Below are positions 24,726 to 36,559 of a DNA stretch of 64,000 bases, in pieces (the first letter of the stretch is position 1; each line of letters starts with the position of its first letter). Origin of the DNA: Pisaster brevispinus (lineage: Eukaryota; Echinodermata; Asteroidea; Forcipulatida; Asteriidae); NCBI GenBank assembly GCA_023634235.1, contig JAMKCF010000008.1:5461001-5525000 (forward strand). Direction: 5' to 3'. The notes under the pieces were generated by a model that was not told the DNA's origin, ran no database searches, and saw only the letters and a list, made by a program, of their open reading frames with translations. A program made the translations under genes and the position numbers.

Positions 24726-25450
24726 CTGCCTTACTACGTTGCATCCATCTTGTTTTGTCTTACTACGGTGCATCCATCTTATTTTCGTCTTACTACGGTG
24801 CATCCATCTTATTTTCGTCTTACTACGGTGCATCCATCTTGTTTTCGTCTTACTACGGTGCATCCATCTTGTGTTGTCTTACTACGGTGCGTCCATCTTA
24901 TTTTCGTCTTACTACGGTGCATCCATCTTATTTTCGTCTTACTACGGTGCATCCATCTTGGTTTCATCTTACTACGGTGCATCCATCTTATTTTCGTCTT
25001 ACGGTGCCTCCATCTTGTTTTGTGTTACTACAGTGTCTTACTACAGGGCAACCATCTTGTTTTTGTCTTATTACGGTGAAACCATCTTGTTTTCGTCTTA
25101 CTACGGTGCATGCATCTTGTTTTGTCTTACTACGGGGCAACCATTTTGTTTTTATCTTACTGAGGTGCAACCATCTTGTTTTCGTCTTACTACGGTGCAT
25201 CCATCTTGTTTTGTCTTACTACGGGGCAACCATCTTGTTTTTATCTTACTACGGTGCATGCATCTTGTTTTGTCTTACTACGGTACATCCATCTTGTTTT
25301 GTCTTACTACGGGGCAACCATCTTGTTTTTATCTTACTGCGGTGCAACCATCTTGTCTTTGTCTTATTACGGTGAAACCATCTTGTTTTCGTCGTACAAC
25401 GGTGCAACCATCTTGGCTTTGTCTTACTACGGTGCGGCCATCTTGTTTTC
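24726..25450. repeat. 30-bp minisatellite, about 24 copies
   Basis: Tandem units with period about 30 carry the shared landmarks CTTACTACGGTGCATCCATC and TTGTTTTCGT, with variants such as GGGGCAACC and GGTGAAACC in place of GGTGCATCC. I count 24 occurrences of the CATCTT/CATTTT landmark. The right half shows recurring blocks of variants, i.e. higher-order structure. One or two truncated units occur around 25000-25045. Because 30 is divisible by 3, several frames stay open (up to 277 codons). These are not genes: all phases are open and the products are simple repeats. Confidence 0.95.
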
Positions 25451-25480
25451 ATTTCAATCTAAATCAATGTAACCACACTT

Positions 25481-25598
25481 GGGCCGTGTCCGAATTGGCG
25501 GCTACGGCTGTGGCTGTTGCTAAGGATATTGCTACAACACATGGCACCGTGGCAATCAAGTCGCAGCCGTAGCCACAGCCGTAGCCGTGAATTCGGCC
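25481..25598. mobile_element. palindromic hairpin element (MITE-like), copy 1
   Basis: The left arm begins GGGCCGTGTCCGAATTGGCG and continues GGCTACGGCTGTGGCT. The right arm is its near reverse complement, ending AGCCGTAGCCGTGAATTCGGCC. The arms enclose a short spacer, giving a foldback of about 118 bases. It starts 30 bases after the minisatellite ends. A degenerate relative lies at 32009-32120. No coding capacity and no certain target-site duplication. Confidence 0.7.
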
Positions 25599-28565
25599 TT
25601 AGTCTGGCTTCTGTCCGGATAGAAGTCTGGCTCCTCTTTGTTTTCGTTTTACTTGAGTCAATAATGATAATTTGTTTCAAGCGCCCAGGAGACATTGCAT
25701 TACTTGAAAAACGTCTGTAGACTCACATGTTGTTAGTTTATGGTTGCAAGAAAACTCAGCCCAATCTGAAATAACTTTTTGGGAGCTGGTCATGACGGCT
25801 AGACTATTTCAAAATGATTATACTCCCTGACATTAAGAACACCCCCCCCCCCCCCTCACACACACGCGCACACACACCCTTACGGATCCGGTATGTGTGG
25901 TCCTGTTGTTCTATTATTCCCGTTTCTGAAGAAATCCTCTGTGGGGTACCACTATAACAAAGAAAACCTTGTGGGGTAGCATTGTTTCATTGTTAAAAAC
26001 ACAAAATAAAACAAAAGCAATAAAATAAAAATTAAAATAAATAAATAAATAAATCTGTAAAGTAAAAGAAAAAACAATGGTCACCCCACCAAGGTTTGTC
26101 AGGTTATGGTGCATCTTCTTTCTTTTTGAGAAGTTAACATCGACCGTATTTTTTAGAGGTTATCTCGGCTGGCCCGGGGGAATTGTGCGAAGCGGAGGTG
26201 CACCGTCGTTCATTCGTGTAATTGCAAAAACACGTTACCCAGGACAGTCTAGCCATTTTCTTCACACCTTCTATTCAAGTCTGAACTAAACTTCTGGGTT
26301 GGCCATGTACAACAGTGACAACCCCAAAAGTAGGCCATTTCGCCTGCCCTTGTATGGGCAAAGTATAACTAGATCAGCAACAAACACAACACTGCAGAGG
26401 GACCTTGTGTTCAGTCGCTTTCCAGATTTTGGAGAGACAATGCATTAACCTCCGAGCATTTGGTGATTTAATGAAATGTTCTCCTCCGAAGTGATGTAAA
26501 CTGTACACTTGCCACGAATTTATTTATTATTATGGTTGTTTTTTTTTAATTCTTGACTTGGATTGTAAAATGTACATTTAAATTTCAATTGCAATGCGAA
26601 GGCCAATGCCTATAGCTTGATACCTAAAAGACGAATACAACACTGGAGTAGGTTGTGGAGTATTATGGCGACCTCAAACCGCCAAGATGTTTAGTGAATT
26701 TCCTTGAAATTTATTTTCTGTACTTACGAGACAGTTTTGAATAATGTTTGTCAGAACTCTACAACCACAGAACCACAAATCTACAAGCCACAGGAACGGA
26801 GTTATAGTTTACCATTGCGAGAAGAAACTGTTAGTACTATACTCTTATAGTTGCACGTGTTTTGTTTTTCTTTTCCTTTTGAACTAGAGGTTGTGTTTAT
26901 GTGTTGTTGCATTATGATTCCATGACATTTTAGAATACTCTTTTTAAAGTGGTAATTAAATATCATACGTATTTGTTATGGTGTAGTATGTTGCAACTCC
27001 CTAGTCATTTGTTGAAGGTATCATGTTTAGGCCAGTAGAATGTTTCGACTTCGAGTTTAAAATAAACATACCATCGAAATAACATTCGTAATCATTCACC
27101 AAGGAGGTAACTGAAAAGAACGAAAACTGTGCACGGTTTTTCTTTACTTTCAAATGATTGGGAGAGGGTTAGGGGGGTTACAAATGCTATTTTCCTAGGC
27201 TTTGACTGTATTTTCAGACGGATATTTTCCCTGATACTGGTCTGGAATTCTTCTTTTAAATCAGTGAAATCAAGTGGTTGTTTGAAATATTTGTTGAGTG
27301 TCCCACTTTTGAGAAATACACATTTTTTACTTTGTCTTGAATATGTTGCACCCGTATTTCTGAAGGGGGGGGGGGGAAATCGAATTCATTGACCACTTTG
27401 TCTAGATTCGCTTTAAAAAATAAATAAATAAAAATAATATAAAACAGAAGAAACAAGGGGGGAAGAAAGACTGGCAGGATCCTGGTTGATAATTGGCTGA
27501 CCCCATTTCGATATTAAGAGTTTAGTGTAAACTTTACCTTTTTCTTTTAATTCGCTTCTTTTTTTTCTGTAAGGAAAACACAGTTGCAGGTTGTGACGTG
27601 ACAACGAGTAGATATCCCGTCTAAAAAACCTCATAACATGCCCTACCTGGAGCATTGCTCGAGATACGTAATGCTATAAGTACACAAAGAAAACATCAAA
27701 AGAAGGGGGGAAAAGAGAAAAAATAGTAATAATAATAAAAAGAAGAAGAAGAAGAAGAAAGAAACAGAGGAAATCAACAACATATCCAAACCATACCTTC
27801 TGTTTCATGGATGTCCCAATCTCTTCAAGGAATAAAAGTCGAAAATTAATAACCGCAGCCTCTCCTCCGCAGGGGAAATCATTGTAAATGATACCTGCAC
27901 GGAATTCAAAACAAAAGAAATGTTTGAAGAAGTAGAAGTAGAAAAAGTAGGAGAATTGGAATTGGGGGAAAAAAGACGGAAAAATATGTACGGGGACAAT
28001 TACTGGGGAAGGCTTAATAAGAGCTGCACTTAAAAATGTTTTATCAAAGAGTGAACGCGAATAATAAAAGAAGGAACGAAAAAAAGGTCGGCGCTTGTGT
28101 ACGATGCTGACCGCTTACGCGGGGGTAGGCCCCCATTAAAACACCAATATTGATGCTGGGTATACAAATATTGCACAAACGTGGGCTACTTTGGATTGTA
28201 AAGCCAACACTAACCAGAACGGTGTGTATGATGAATAATGAAGTGACATTCTAGTAGGACTGGGACTTTACCCCGTACGTGCTGGGCAAAAAAAGACAAT
28301 CAAAATGCTCCCGTGGGATTTCGTGCTCGGTTATTGCCCCTTCGGTTTTTTCGCTATCGCTGTTTGGGGACGAACTGGCTACTGCCTCGTAGGAGCTCGG
28401 GTGGAGTAGTCTCCGTTGGCGCAGGGTATAAACTGGGGTGATTGTCGCGCTCGTCCACCGCGAGCGGACTCACACCAAACCGAGGGGGCTTGCGTACTTT
28501 ATAAGGCGGTCATGAACGCGAAACTGCGCGGGGATTTCAAGAGATTCCTTATCGATTTTTTTTCT

Positions 28566-28578
28566 CCCCCCCCCCCCC

Positions 28579-28610
<32 letters not shown>
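28566..28610. repeat. poly(C)-(CT)n compound microsatellite
   Basis: Thirteen C residues followed by CT repeats with one CCC interruption. Confidence 0.95.
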
Positions 28611-28611
<1 letters not shown>

Positions 28612-29334
28612 ACATACTGTTCGTAAAAATTTCAATGGTACGAATTTAGACAAAGACCACACATAAATACTTAAGTTTAACGTCAGCAAAAAAGATCAAA
28701 AGGAAAATAAAAAGGTTTAATTCCTTTTAGGCCGATGCTATGGTTATTAAACGGCTGTATCGATTTAGCAAGTTAATTTTAAAAATTTAAGGGAAAGGGC
28801 AAGGTTTATGATTCACATTTTATAATGAGCCAAAGAGCATTGACCCATCTCTGAAAGTCTGTAATACGAGGTCCATCTGTCAAGATGAATGTAGTTAGTT
28901 TATGTTACTTTTATCTCGCTTAATTGATTTTTCCATTATTATTATTACCATTATTGTAATAATTATTATAATTTTGTTATTAGGCCCGGCCCCTGTTTGT
29001 TCATTCCTTACAAACAACACTAGCAGTAAGAAGATATAGGTGAAGTTACAAGAAAAGAAAAACAAATCATTTTAAAATTTTGCGTTTTTAACGACCTTGC
29101 CCCGGTTCACACAGTCCCAGAAAATGGACGATGAAGACAAACAAAGGGTTTGTTTCATGCACGGATAGTGTCCAAAGGCAGAAGTTATTGATCGAAACGC
29201 CGAGGTATTGAGCATGCACTGATGTGTGTCACACCCAGAACATGAATCTGAACACATTTATTAGATAAAAAAAAGAAAAAAAGTTCACATATAGAAAAAA
29301 GATCAAACAAGATTCGAATATGTCTAGGTCTGGC

Positions 29335-29387
29335 TTTTTCTTCTTCTTCTTTTTCTCTCTCCCCCCCCCCCCCCCCTTCTTCTTCTT
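29335..29387. repeat. TTC/poly(C)/TTC compound microsatellite
   Basis: TTC repeats, then CT, 16 C residues (29361-29376) and more TTC repeats. Confidence 0.93.
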
Positions 29388-30470
29388 AGTGAGCACGCTA
29401 TGCACAGGGGACACCCAGCCTGCGACCGGGCTCACATCGGGCGCCTGACTGCTTGTCATCCGGTCGTTTCAACACTTAGACCCCATGCGATCCCCTGGGA
29501 ATTCCGCAGCTATCATCAGAACAATAGGTGGAACTACCTATGCCGACAGGTGTAAAGGGGACTGTAGCCTAGCTCATGTCGCCCCAGGGTAAAGCCTAGG
29601 TTTCGGTGGGGAGTTTTTCTCTCTCTCTCTCTTTTCTCTGACGGCACGTTGTCCTCCCTTCAACCCGGAATCATGGCCTCACTTCCCCTATGGCTCAAGT
29701 TAGAAAGTATTACTCTGGCCCTTGGGTGGAATGAGGACCATCTGTTATGTTTGTGTTTTGAGAATTATGTTATAAAACACATCCTTTTTTTGTGTGTGTG
29801 GTGGTGTGACGTTAAACAGCTTCGAAGAAATATGTGCTTAATCTTGTCGGTAATGAACTAATATATTCTTTAGAATGGAAGTGTCTGTGTAGCTATTGAA
29901 TATCATTCTGCCCCGAGCCGCTTATAATAGGAGATGGTGAAGAATTAAAATGTATCAAATTAATCTTACTCCAACAACCATGAACTGAAAACCCAATTCC
30001 ACATGCCATTCTTCTGCATATTGGGGGGGGGGGGGGTCTTCTTCTCTTATTCTGGGTGACTTTGGAAAGCGCCACCTAGTTTTCTAGAGCTTGAGAGTGA
30101 CGGCTGAAGCATGGAGCTGAGAGCTTGTCAGACGATGACGTGAGGGGTTTGGAAGGGATCATCAGAGTGAGAAAGCCTGGGATGTTCTCCGCTGTCATCA
30201 GAGATATCTCCCCAGTGCCCTAGAGGCTTCGTTTAAGGAGGGAGTACTGCTAAAAGCTTGCGTGTGGTCTTCACCCCCCTGTATATCTCTACACCCCGTA
30301 GGCTGTTGAGACGAGGGAGCTATGCACAGCTTCTTGCAATGGGGGGAACTGAGATGAAAGGAATTACAAAATCTCCCCCTCCAAAGTTGAGCTAAATATA
30401 ACATGCTTGCCCTCTTTTCTAGACATCAGAAAAATACAGAAGGAGAAAAGTAATGATATTCGAGTTTTCA

Positions 30471-31010
30471 CAGCCTTTGCATTTCTAAACATGGCAGCAA
30501 TATTATTCTATTTAACAAAAATTTGACATAAACGTTGACTAGGAAGTGATGTATGTAAACCGCATATTTGTTCAGTTTTTACACTCAATTTAACGTGTCT
30601 TCTATCGATGCCATTTACCTCAAAACGGCAATTATCGGCTCATAGTATCTTTGAACCAAAGCAAAGAATTATCAATTGATTTTATGACGCCAGCTTCTCA
30701 CCAAAATGCTCAGGCAGGACTTCCATTTGCGTATTCTCCGTACAAAAGGTGAAACTTTCACTTTTCATGAGAAGTTGATGGGACTCAATTATCAAGTCGA
30801 AGCTGAAGTACGAGAACTAAACTGAAATTACGCACACGGCCCAGATTGGAATCAAAGGGAAAGGCCCATCCATTTCTTATTTCAAATCGAAACAATTGGA
30901 AATATTGGTTTCGGGTAATTCAAATTGGGTGAAACAAAGGGACATTGAAGGACACAAGATTACCTTCGGTATTTAACCTTTGGTCAAGGCTAGGCTTTTC
31001 TTAATGTACC
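30471..31010. promoter_or_regulatory. candidate non-coding regulatory block
   Basis: About 540 bases without simple repeats or frames over 60 codons. ATCAAAGG (TCF/LEF-like) occurs near 30852. CTTTGAACCAAAG-like and CCTTTGG strings, TCAATTATCAA and several AATTGG/CAATTGG strings are also present. Even composition and lack of repeats set it apart from its flanks. Regulatory function is inference. Confidence 0.2.
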
Positions 31011-32757
31011 AAAATTCTTCAAATCCGGTTGCATGTACCCAGGATGAATCCGACCATAAAGCTCTTCCTTTCGGCAGGTTTTGACAGAAAGAGAAATTAA
31101 AATTAAAATAAAATAAAACAAAATTAAACACAAATAAATGTAAAATAACAGTAGGCCCTGTCTCGATCCATTCTTATTTATCGTCCTTCAAAATGTTCAC
31201 TACTCGAACAAAACAAAAAGGAAACAGAACGAAGGCTGCTTTTTTTGGATGAAATTTCTGAACAAAGCAATATTGATTGGGGAATGCAATCAATAAATTA
31301 ACACACAATAAAATACAACACATAATTTGACTTATTCTATCGGTACCTTATATTTCTATTGAAACTATTGAGTGGCAATGCTGCTCCTTTTTGACAAGTA
31401 TATGTACATTTTTGTGTATTTTGTACAGTGCATGTAATCTTGATATAGTTTTAAGTTATCGAAATAACTGGAGTTGCATAATGTAAAAGGACAAAAATAG
31501 ATAAATAACAACAAATAACAAACAACAATAAAACCAAATCCAATTCCAATTAAAAACCAAGAATTAATGATTCTAAATGGTTCCATATAAACTTTAACAA
31601 AGCGTTTATTACAATTAAACTTGTCACATGCATTATTTTCCTCTTTCTTTCTTTCTTCTCAATAACAATTGCCCCTCGTCTTGAACTTCTTAAAATAAAG
31701 GTAACAAAACAGAAATCTTCTGACTCATAAAGGTTAAAGTAATGAGATGGGGTGGGGTGGACGAGTGACTGATCGATCTTGTTGATTAATTGGAGTCCTG
31801 ACAGGTTTAATAAACTGTTTATAAACACGGCTGACCGTCCTGGTATGTTGCGATTCGGTCGACACATCAATACGAAGGGAATATGCGATGCGTGACGTCA
31901 CTGTGTATCGTGACGGGAAGGGCATGGGTTCTAGGGAGGAATATAACTCAAGAAGTTGTGTATCAATGAAGAAAATAGTTTCAGCTCTTCTACCTGCGTG
32001 GGCTTACTCGGTCTGTGTCTGAATTAGTGGCTGATGCTTGATCGACTGAAGTAAAGACGGTCCGTAGCCAAACATCTTACCAACAGCCGTAGCCACAGTC
32101 GCTGGTATGAACCCGGCCTTAGGTCATGCCATAATAGGCTTAATTTCAAGTCAAATCTCAAGTTTCACCTATTTCAACTAGCCTTCATTCGTTTATTGTA
32201 ATTTTTCAGGGTTTTAAAAATATTTTTCATAAGATCACTCAGGATATACAATTATGGAAACAAATTTAGGTAACTGAAAATTACATGCACGATCGGATGC
32301 AGCTTGATTAACAATAATAGTACAGTATTTGAAAAGCGCCATCTATCTATGACCAAACATTATTCCGAGATGCTTGGGAAAAACAATTTTAAGAAAAGCA
32401 TCGATTACAAGACAATTATATAATAAAATAAAAAAATACAGGGGTGTAATAAAGAGCACATTAGAGAGAGGTTTGCTCATTAAAGAGAGATTAGATCACT
32501 AACTATCACTAACAAAAACAGAAAATAGAGCAAGTGGATACTTTTACTATACCATCTCTCCCAGCACCTGCAACCCCAAACCAACTTGTTGGGAAAGCTG
32601 CAAATCAAGGAGGTAGTTAACATTATATGCAAACCTTAATGAACTGAACATGTAATAGTGTGCTGTATTGCAATGCTTTCGCCAGTGGGTTACAAATCAA
32701 CTAAAACAAAAGGTAATTAGCCACATGAATCATTTTCTTTACTGCCCTCTGCTAAGT
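31011..32757. other. gene-free stretch
   Basis: No recognisable gene. AAAATTAAAATAAAAT-type low-complexity sequence lies near 31095-31145, and the second hairpin element is listed separately. The 106-codon minus-strand frame at 31550-31870 shows no domain. Confidence 0.55.
32009..32120. mobile_element. palindromic hairpin element (MITE-like), degenerate copy 2
   Basis: The left end CGGTCTGTGTCTGAATTAGTGG corresponds to GGGCCGTGTCCGAATTGGCG of copy 1. The right part AGCCGTAGCCACAGTCG and the end CCCGGCCTTAG match the right arm of copy 1, including the following TTAG. The left arm is more decayed than the right. Confidence 0.55.
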
Positions 32758-32836
32758 GTGGGTGTGTGTGTGTGTGTTGTTTGTGTATGTTTGTTTGTTT
32801 GTTTATTTGTTTTGTTTGTGTGTGTGTGTGCGTGCC
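32758..32836. repeat. TG/TTTG low-complexity repeat
   Basis: Mixed TG and TTTG repeats border the left copy of the 195-bp inverted repeat. A similar tract follows that copy at 33025-33100. The Cys/Val/Phe-rich frames are artefacts. Confidence 0.9.
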
Positions 32837-33030
32837 TTCATATTCACTACCTTATGGAGACCGAGAACAAAACAGAAAAGGGAAAACAAAGGGTCTCCAA
32901 AGGGAAATTCTAAAGACTGGGTTGCTCCACAAGGAATTTTGTGTACAAAGTCTATGGGAGGTTCTTAACTACAGGGACAAAGGAAAGAACAAAAGATGTC
33001 TCCACAGGGATGCAAAAACAGGAATGTGTG
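32837..33030 (+). repeat. 195-bp dispersed repeat, left member of an inverted pair
   Basis: The segment from TTCATATTCACTACC to the TGCAAAAACAGGAATGTGTG end matches the reverse complement of 33892-34088 at high identity by eye, with no large gaps. A frame reading PYGDREQNRKGKTKGL is open in both copies, but only some base differences between the copies are synonymous, so selection for protein is not evident. Family unknown. Confidence 0.85.
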
Positions 33031-33100
33031 TTTGTTTGTTTGTTTGTTTGTTTGTTTGTTCGTTTATTTGTTTTGTGTGTGTGTTTGTGTGTGTGTTTAA
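33025..33100. repeat. TTTG/TG microsatellite
   Basis: TTTG tetranucleotides followed by TG dinucleotides, directly after the left copy of the inverted repeat. Confidence 0.92.
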
Positions 33101-33507
33101 TGGTTTATTCCGCGTCTGCAGCGACACCAAGGACCACCTCTTCGCCCCACCTCCCCATTCCGCTGTTCTGCAGCTTACGAATTAAGTTATACCATTTTCT
33201 ACGAATCAATGTTGATGGGTTAGTAGCCTTGGAATTAAGGTTGTTTACCACCCGTGAATGTCCAATTAGTATCAGTACAGACAGAGTACCAGTTAGTCTG
33301 ATCATCAGTTTAGGCCTTCTCATCACCCAGAGTCCAGCCCAGGGTTGGTGAGGGGAATTGGTTTACATCGCCCCAGATGTTGCCCGAATTCCTGGGTATG
33401 CTATATCGGACGGCGTGGGGTTCATTAGCCCATACGGTTAATACAGCATACAGCCGCCACCCCGGAGGCAAACCATTCCAGTCGCAACTTTACAAGAGAA
33501 AATGAAG

Positions 33508-33538
<31 letters not shown>

Positions 33539-33891
33539 CCCTGCATCATCACGCCATGGAAGTAGCTATTAGATTGTGATTAGATACTGCCACAATCTGG
33601 TTACCAACTTTCTTGTCTGACTAAATATACAAATAATAGTTTGTTATGAAAGTTAAAGCCGAACGCAACAACCCCCCCCCCCCCCCGAATTCCGCACATA
33701 GTGTTGAAATACAATACCTGGTTCGCATAAATAAGTGCATAAATAATTATGGCTTATTGTTTTCCCAGATATTAAACAGAAAGGAAGCAACGTACGCCAT
33801 ACGTCAATGGAGTAAGCTTTGAAATCCTAAGTGCAGTCCTTGTTGATACGAAAAGACACTTTAGTTTTCAAAGAACCTACAAAACTGAAAG
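33101..33891. other. spacer between the inverted repeats
   Basis: No recognisable gene. It holds a 28-base poly(A) tract (33508-33535) and 15 C residues (33672-33686). It may be unrelated DNA between two insertions or the interior of one larger inverted-repeat element. The homopolymers suggest at least one retroposed piece. Confidence 0.5.
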
Positions 33892-34088
33892 GCTCACACA
33901 TCCTATTTGTTTGCATCCCTGTGGAAACATCTTTTGTCGTTTCCTTTGTCCCCGTGGTTTAGAACATCCCATAGATGGTACACAAACTTCCTTGTGGAGC
34001 TCTCCAGTCTTTAGAGTTTCCCTATGGAGGCCCTTTGTTTTCCCTTTTCTGTTTTGTTCTCGGTCTCCATAAGGTAGTGAATATGAAA
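33892..34088 (-). repeat. 195-bp dispersed repeat, right member of an inverted pair
   Basis: The reverse complement of 32837-33030 with scattered substitutions. Its TG-type flank is absent on the outer side, so the simple repeats next to the left copy are not a fixed part of the element. Confidence 0.85.
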
Positions 34089-34789
34089 TCACGTTGTTCT
34101 CACGGTGTTCTCGGCGGGTTGTGATACCGATCGTTTATGACAAATACTTCCATCTAAGATGTTTCTATTGTCCCGAAAAAACAAAGAAAAAGTTGAATGA
34201 GGTTGAATGCACTCTGTAAAAGAAAACAATTTAATAAAAACATATAAACAAAGAAGAAGAAAAATAATAATGAGCAAACAATGTTGCAACAATCAAGCTT
34301 ACACACTTTATTTCATTGGATCTTTTTGAGTAAGTGGTGAGGTGGGAGGGGAAAGTGGTGAGTCGGGAGGGATTAGTGGTGAGTTGGGAAGAGATAGGAT
34401 GTTAAAATTGAGGGTGCAAACTGCGAAGACGTCCCACCTCATTTTTGTCATACATCTGCCGTTTGCTTGCCTTCGTTTTGATGTTGACAGCAACTGCACG
34501 TTCACTAGTTATGATGTGAGGAGGTTATCAATTAGGATTTGAGGGAACGATCACCGACATCACTGTTTATACGTCACGTTGACGCATTTCAAATGACTCC
34601 CGGAATGAAATTTTCCTCGAATAAATGTGTAGGTTTTTAAAATATATGCATAGAGTGCATGTCCTGATTTAAAAGTGCTTACCAGGCTAATGTTGTTATA
34701 ATGTAGAATAAGGAGCGAGGGTTGTTACAGTACTTGAGCATTACACTGGTTTCGTCATGATTTGTATCCATCCCTATTAAGACCAAGTG

Positions 34790-35110
34790 ACCTGTGACAT
34801 CACATGTTTACAAAAGAACCGCAGAGGCTGGACTTCCTGCAGGCAAGCTTTGTACACAGCTCAATGGCAAAAAAAAAACGTTAAATCTTATATTTTATAA
34901 TCTTATACTGTTTACCAACTTTTTTTCTCTGATATGATGAAAGGGGGCAGGTTCTCCAAACTTGTCAGCTGTTGTTTCTATAACTCTTGAATGTATGTGT
35001 AAACTATGACACGAAATGTCCACTTTCCCATTATGACCAGTGTAATATCCTGCCTGCCAGAAAGGCACTGGAATGTGCCAGGTCACTCTTTTAGTACACA
35101 AAGGTTTATA
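34790..35110 (+). repeat. dispersed repeat of about 320 bp, copy A
   Basis: It aligns along its length with 60234-60548. Shared blocks in order: TGTGACRTCA, GGACTTCCTGCAGGCA, TTGTACACAGCTCAAT, GAAAGGGGGCA, AACTTGTC, TATAACTCTT, CCTGCCTGCCAGAAAGGC and ACAAAGGT. The minus strand is open in both copies, sharing PFWQA and a following H-G pattern, but no known protein domain is recognised. Confidence 0.85.
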
Positions 35111-35382
35111 CATAGTCTTTAGTACTGCTTATTACATGACTTTGGTAAGTCTAATCAGTTAACCCCAATCTCATTTTTTAAATGATACCAATAATAAAAA
35201 TATAAAAATACAATAACAATCTAATTGTGGTTTTGAGGCAACGTGCTTAGCGTAATGGTATTTGCTAACCGCCCAACAATTCCTGTAGCCTAATGACTGA
35301 AATATTGTTGAACATCATTCCTGAAGTGTTGTTGATTTTAGTGTTTTGCTCTTCTTACTGGACTGGGCTGGGCGGGGGAGGC

Positions 35383-35399
35383 GGGGGGGGGGGGGGGGG
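35383..35399. repeat. poly(G) run, 17 bases
   Basis: The longest G run in the window, within GGCGGGGGAGGC context. It could form G-quadruplex or triplex structures. Confidence 0.95.
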
Positions 35400-36559
35400 C
35401 ACTAGCTGGCTTGAGTCGGAGGATGGTTCGAGTTCGGCCTAAAACCGCCTCTTTACTTCCTCTCCAAGAGTGCACTGCACTAAACGCCTGAATCGAACAA
35501 CGACTGGTGATTTATACATTATGCCACGGACTGAAGTGCACCGATACGGCAGTTGCACTTTCTGAAAAATTCATGACTTTCGGTGGAGAGAAAAAAAAAA
35601 TCGAGAGGACCAATCTTCAAAGTGCGGGAGAAGGTATGTCATCATTCATGCAGTGTGATCCTCTTCAAAAATAACTCCCCCCTCAAAACAAGAAAGAGAA
35701 ATAAAAAAAACATGGAGGGGGGCTGGCGAGAAGGATGGGTATAAATTAACCGAGTGGGGGCCTATCGGGGGTGTATCAGCCTACGCTAAAGACAGGGATG
35801 AGATTTGCCGAAGGCGAAATTTCCAAAACAATGGCTTGCAGGCCTGAGTTCCTCCCTTATTCTAGACCAGGAACATCTCGAGGGTTTCAATTCAGAAGGT
35901 AAACAGAATCACCAGAAATACAATACAAAGCTAAAGGTTTGGACACAATGTGGATTAATTCTGTCTCTCTTTGGTCACTGCTTTACCTTTTTCAAGAAAA
36001 TGTGAAGACTCGAGGAGGTTCAGTAAAACAAAATTATAATAATGAGTTCAAGAGAAAATCACTTGCCTGTAATGCACATTTTTTTACGCCAACGCATTTT
36101 ACACTTCTAGTAAAAATGTCACGGCAAAGAGAAACACAAAAACAAGAACTCAAACAAATCTTTGCCTACTACATAGGGTCCTGCAAAGGCTACCGTTGGT
36201 AGAAGCCCTTTGTTTTAACGGTGTTAATAAGTTTACTGGCCCAGCATCGAACTACCAGACGTTTTAATTTAATTGGCGTGTTTACGCCGGCAACGCAACT
36301 TAACGCTAGTCTGCCGCAGCTAACTAAACCCGACGTCATGGCTAATTATTGTTACCAAGCTGTGGGATTCGTTTATGCGCCCACAAGTTTTTTGCAATCT
36401 GGCCAACTCTCGGGTTTGTTGTCGGTGAATTTCCAGCTCTCGCTACCGGTATTTTGATCTATGAGCAAGGGGGACACCCCCGGGGCAAGCTTCACACCCC
36501 TGGCCTATCCCAAGGGGTACATTGACTGGCAGTAAACGGCCTAACCGTCGTAAATATTC

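Larger units (their letters stand above)
25599..30470. other. gene-free stretch with many simple repeats
   Basis: No recognisable gene. It includes C/CA tracts at 25842-25878, a G run at 27365-27376, AAATAAAT repeats near 26030-26054 and 27413-27440, GAA repeats near 27737-27765, C/CT tracts at 28566-28610 and 29335-29387, and a G run at 30023-30036. A CpG-richer patch lies at about 28290-28530. Confidence 0.55.
34089..36559. other. gene-free stretch
   Basis: No recognisable gene. Short tandem GTGGTGAGTTGGGAGGG-like units occur at about 34335-34390. The dispersed repeat at 34790 and the G run at 35383-35399 are listed separately. A B-box-like GGTTCGAGTTC near 35423 and CTTAGCGTAATGG near 35247 hint at pol III-derived remnants without a fold. 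Confidence 0.5.

Noticed and set aside
24739..25572. 277-codon frame across the minisatellite
   Set aside because: Long frames are open in several phases because the repeat period is 30 bases. The product is a repeat translation that runs on into a separate hairpin element.
32766..33351. 139- and 136-codon Cys/Val-rich frames
   Set aside because: They translate TG/TTTG repeats and the 195-bp dispersed repeat. No cysteine-domain spacing.
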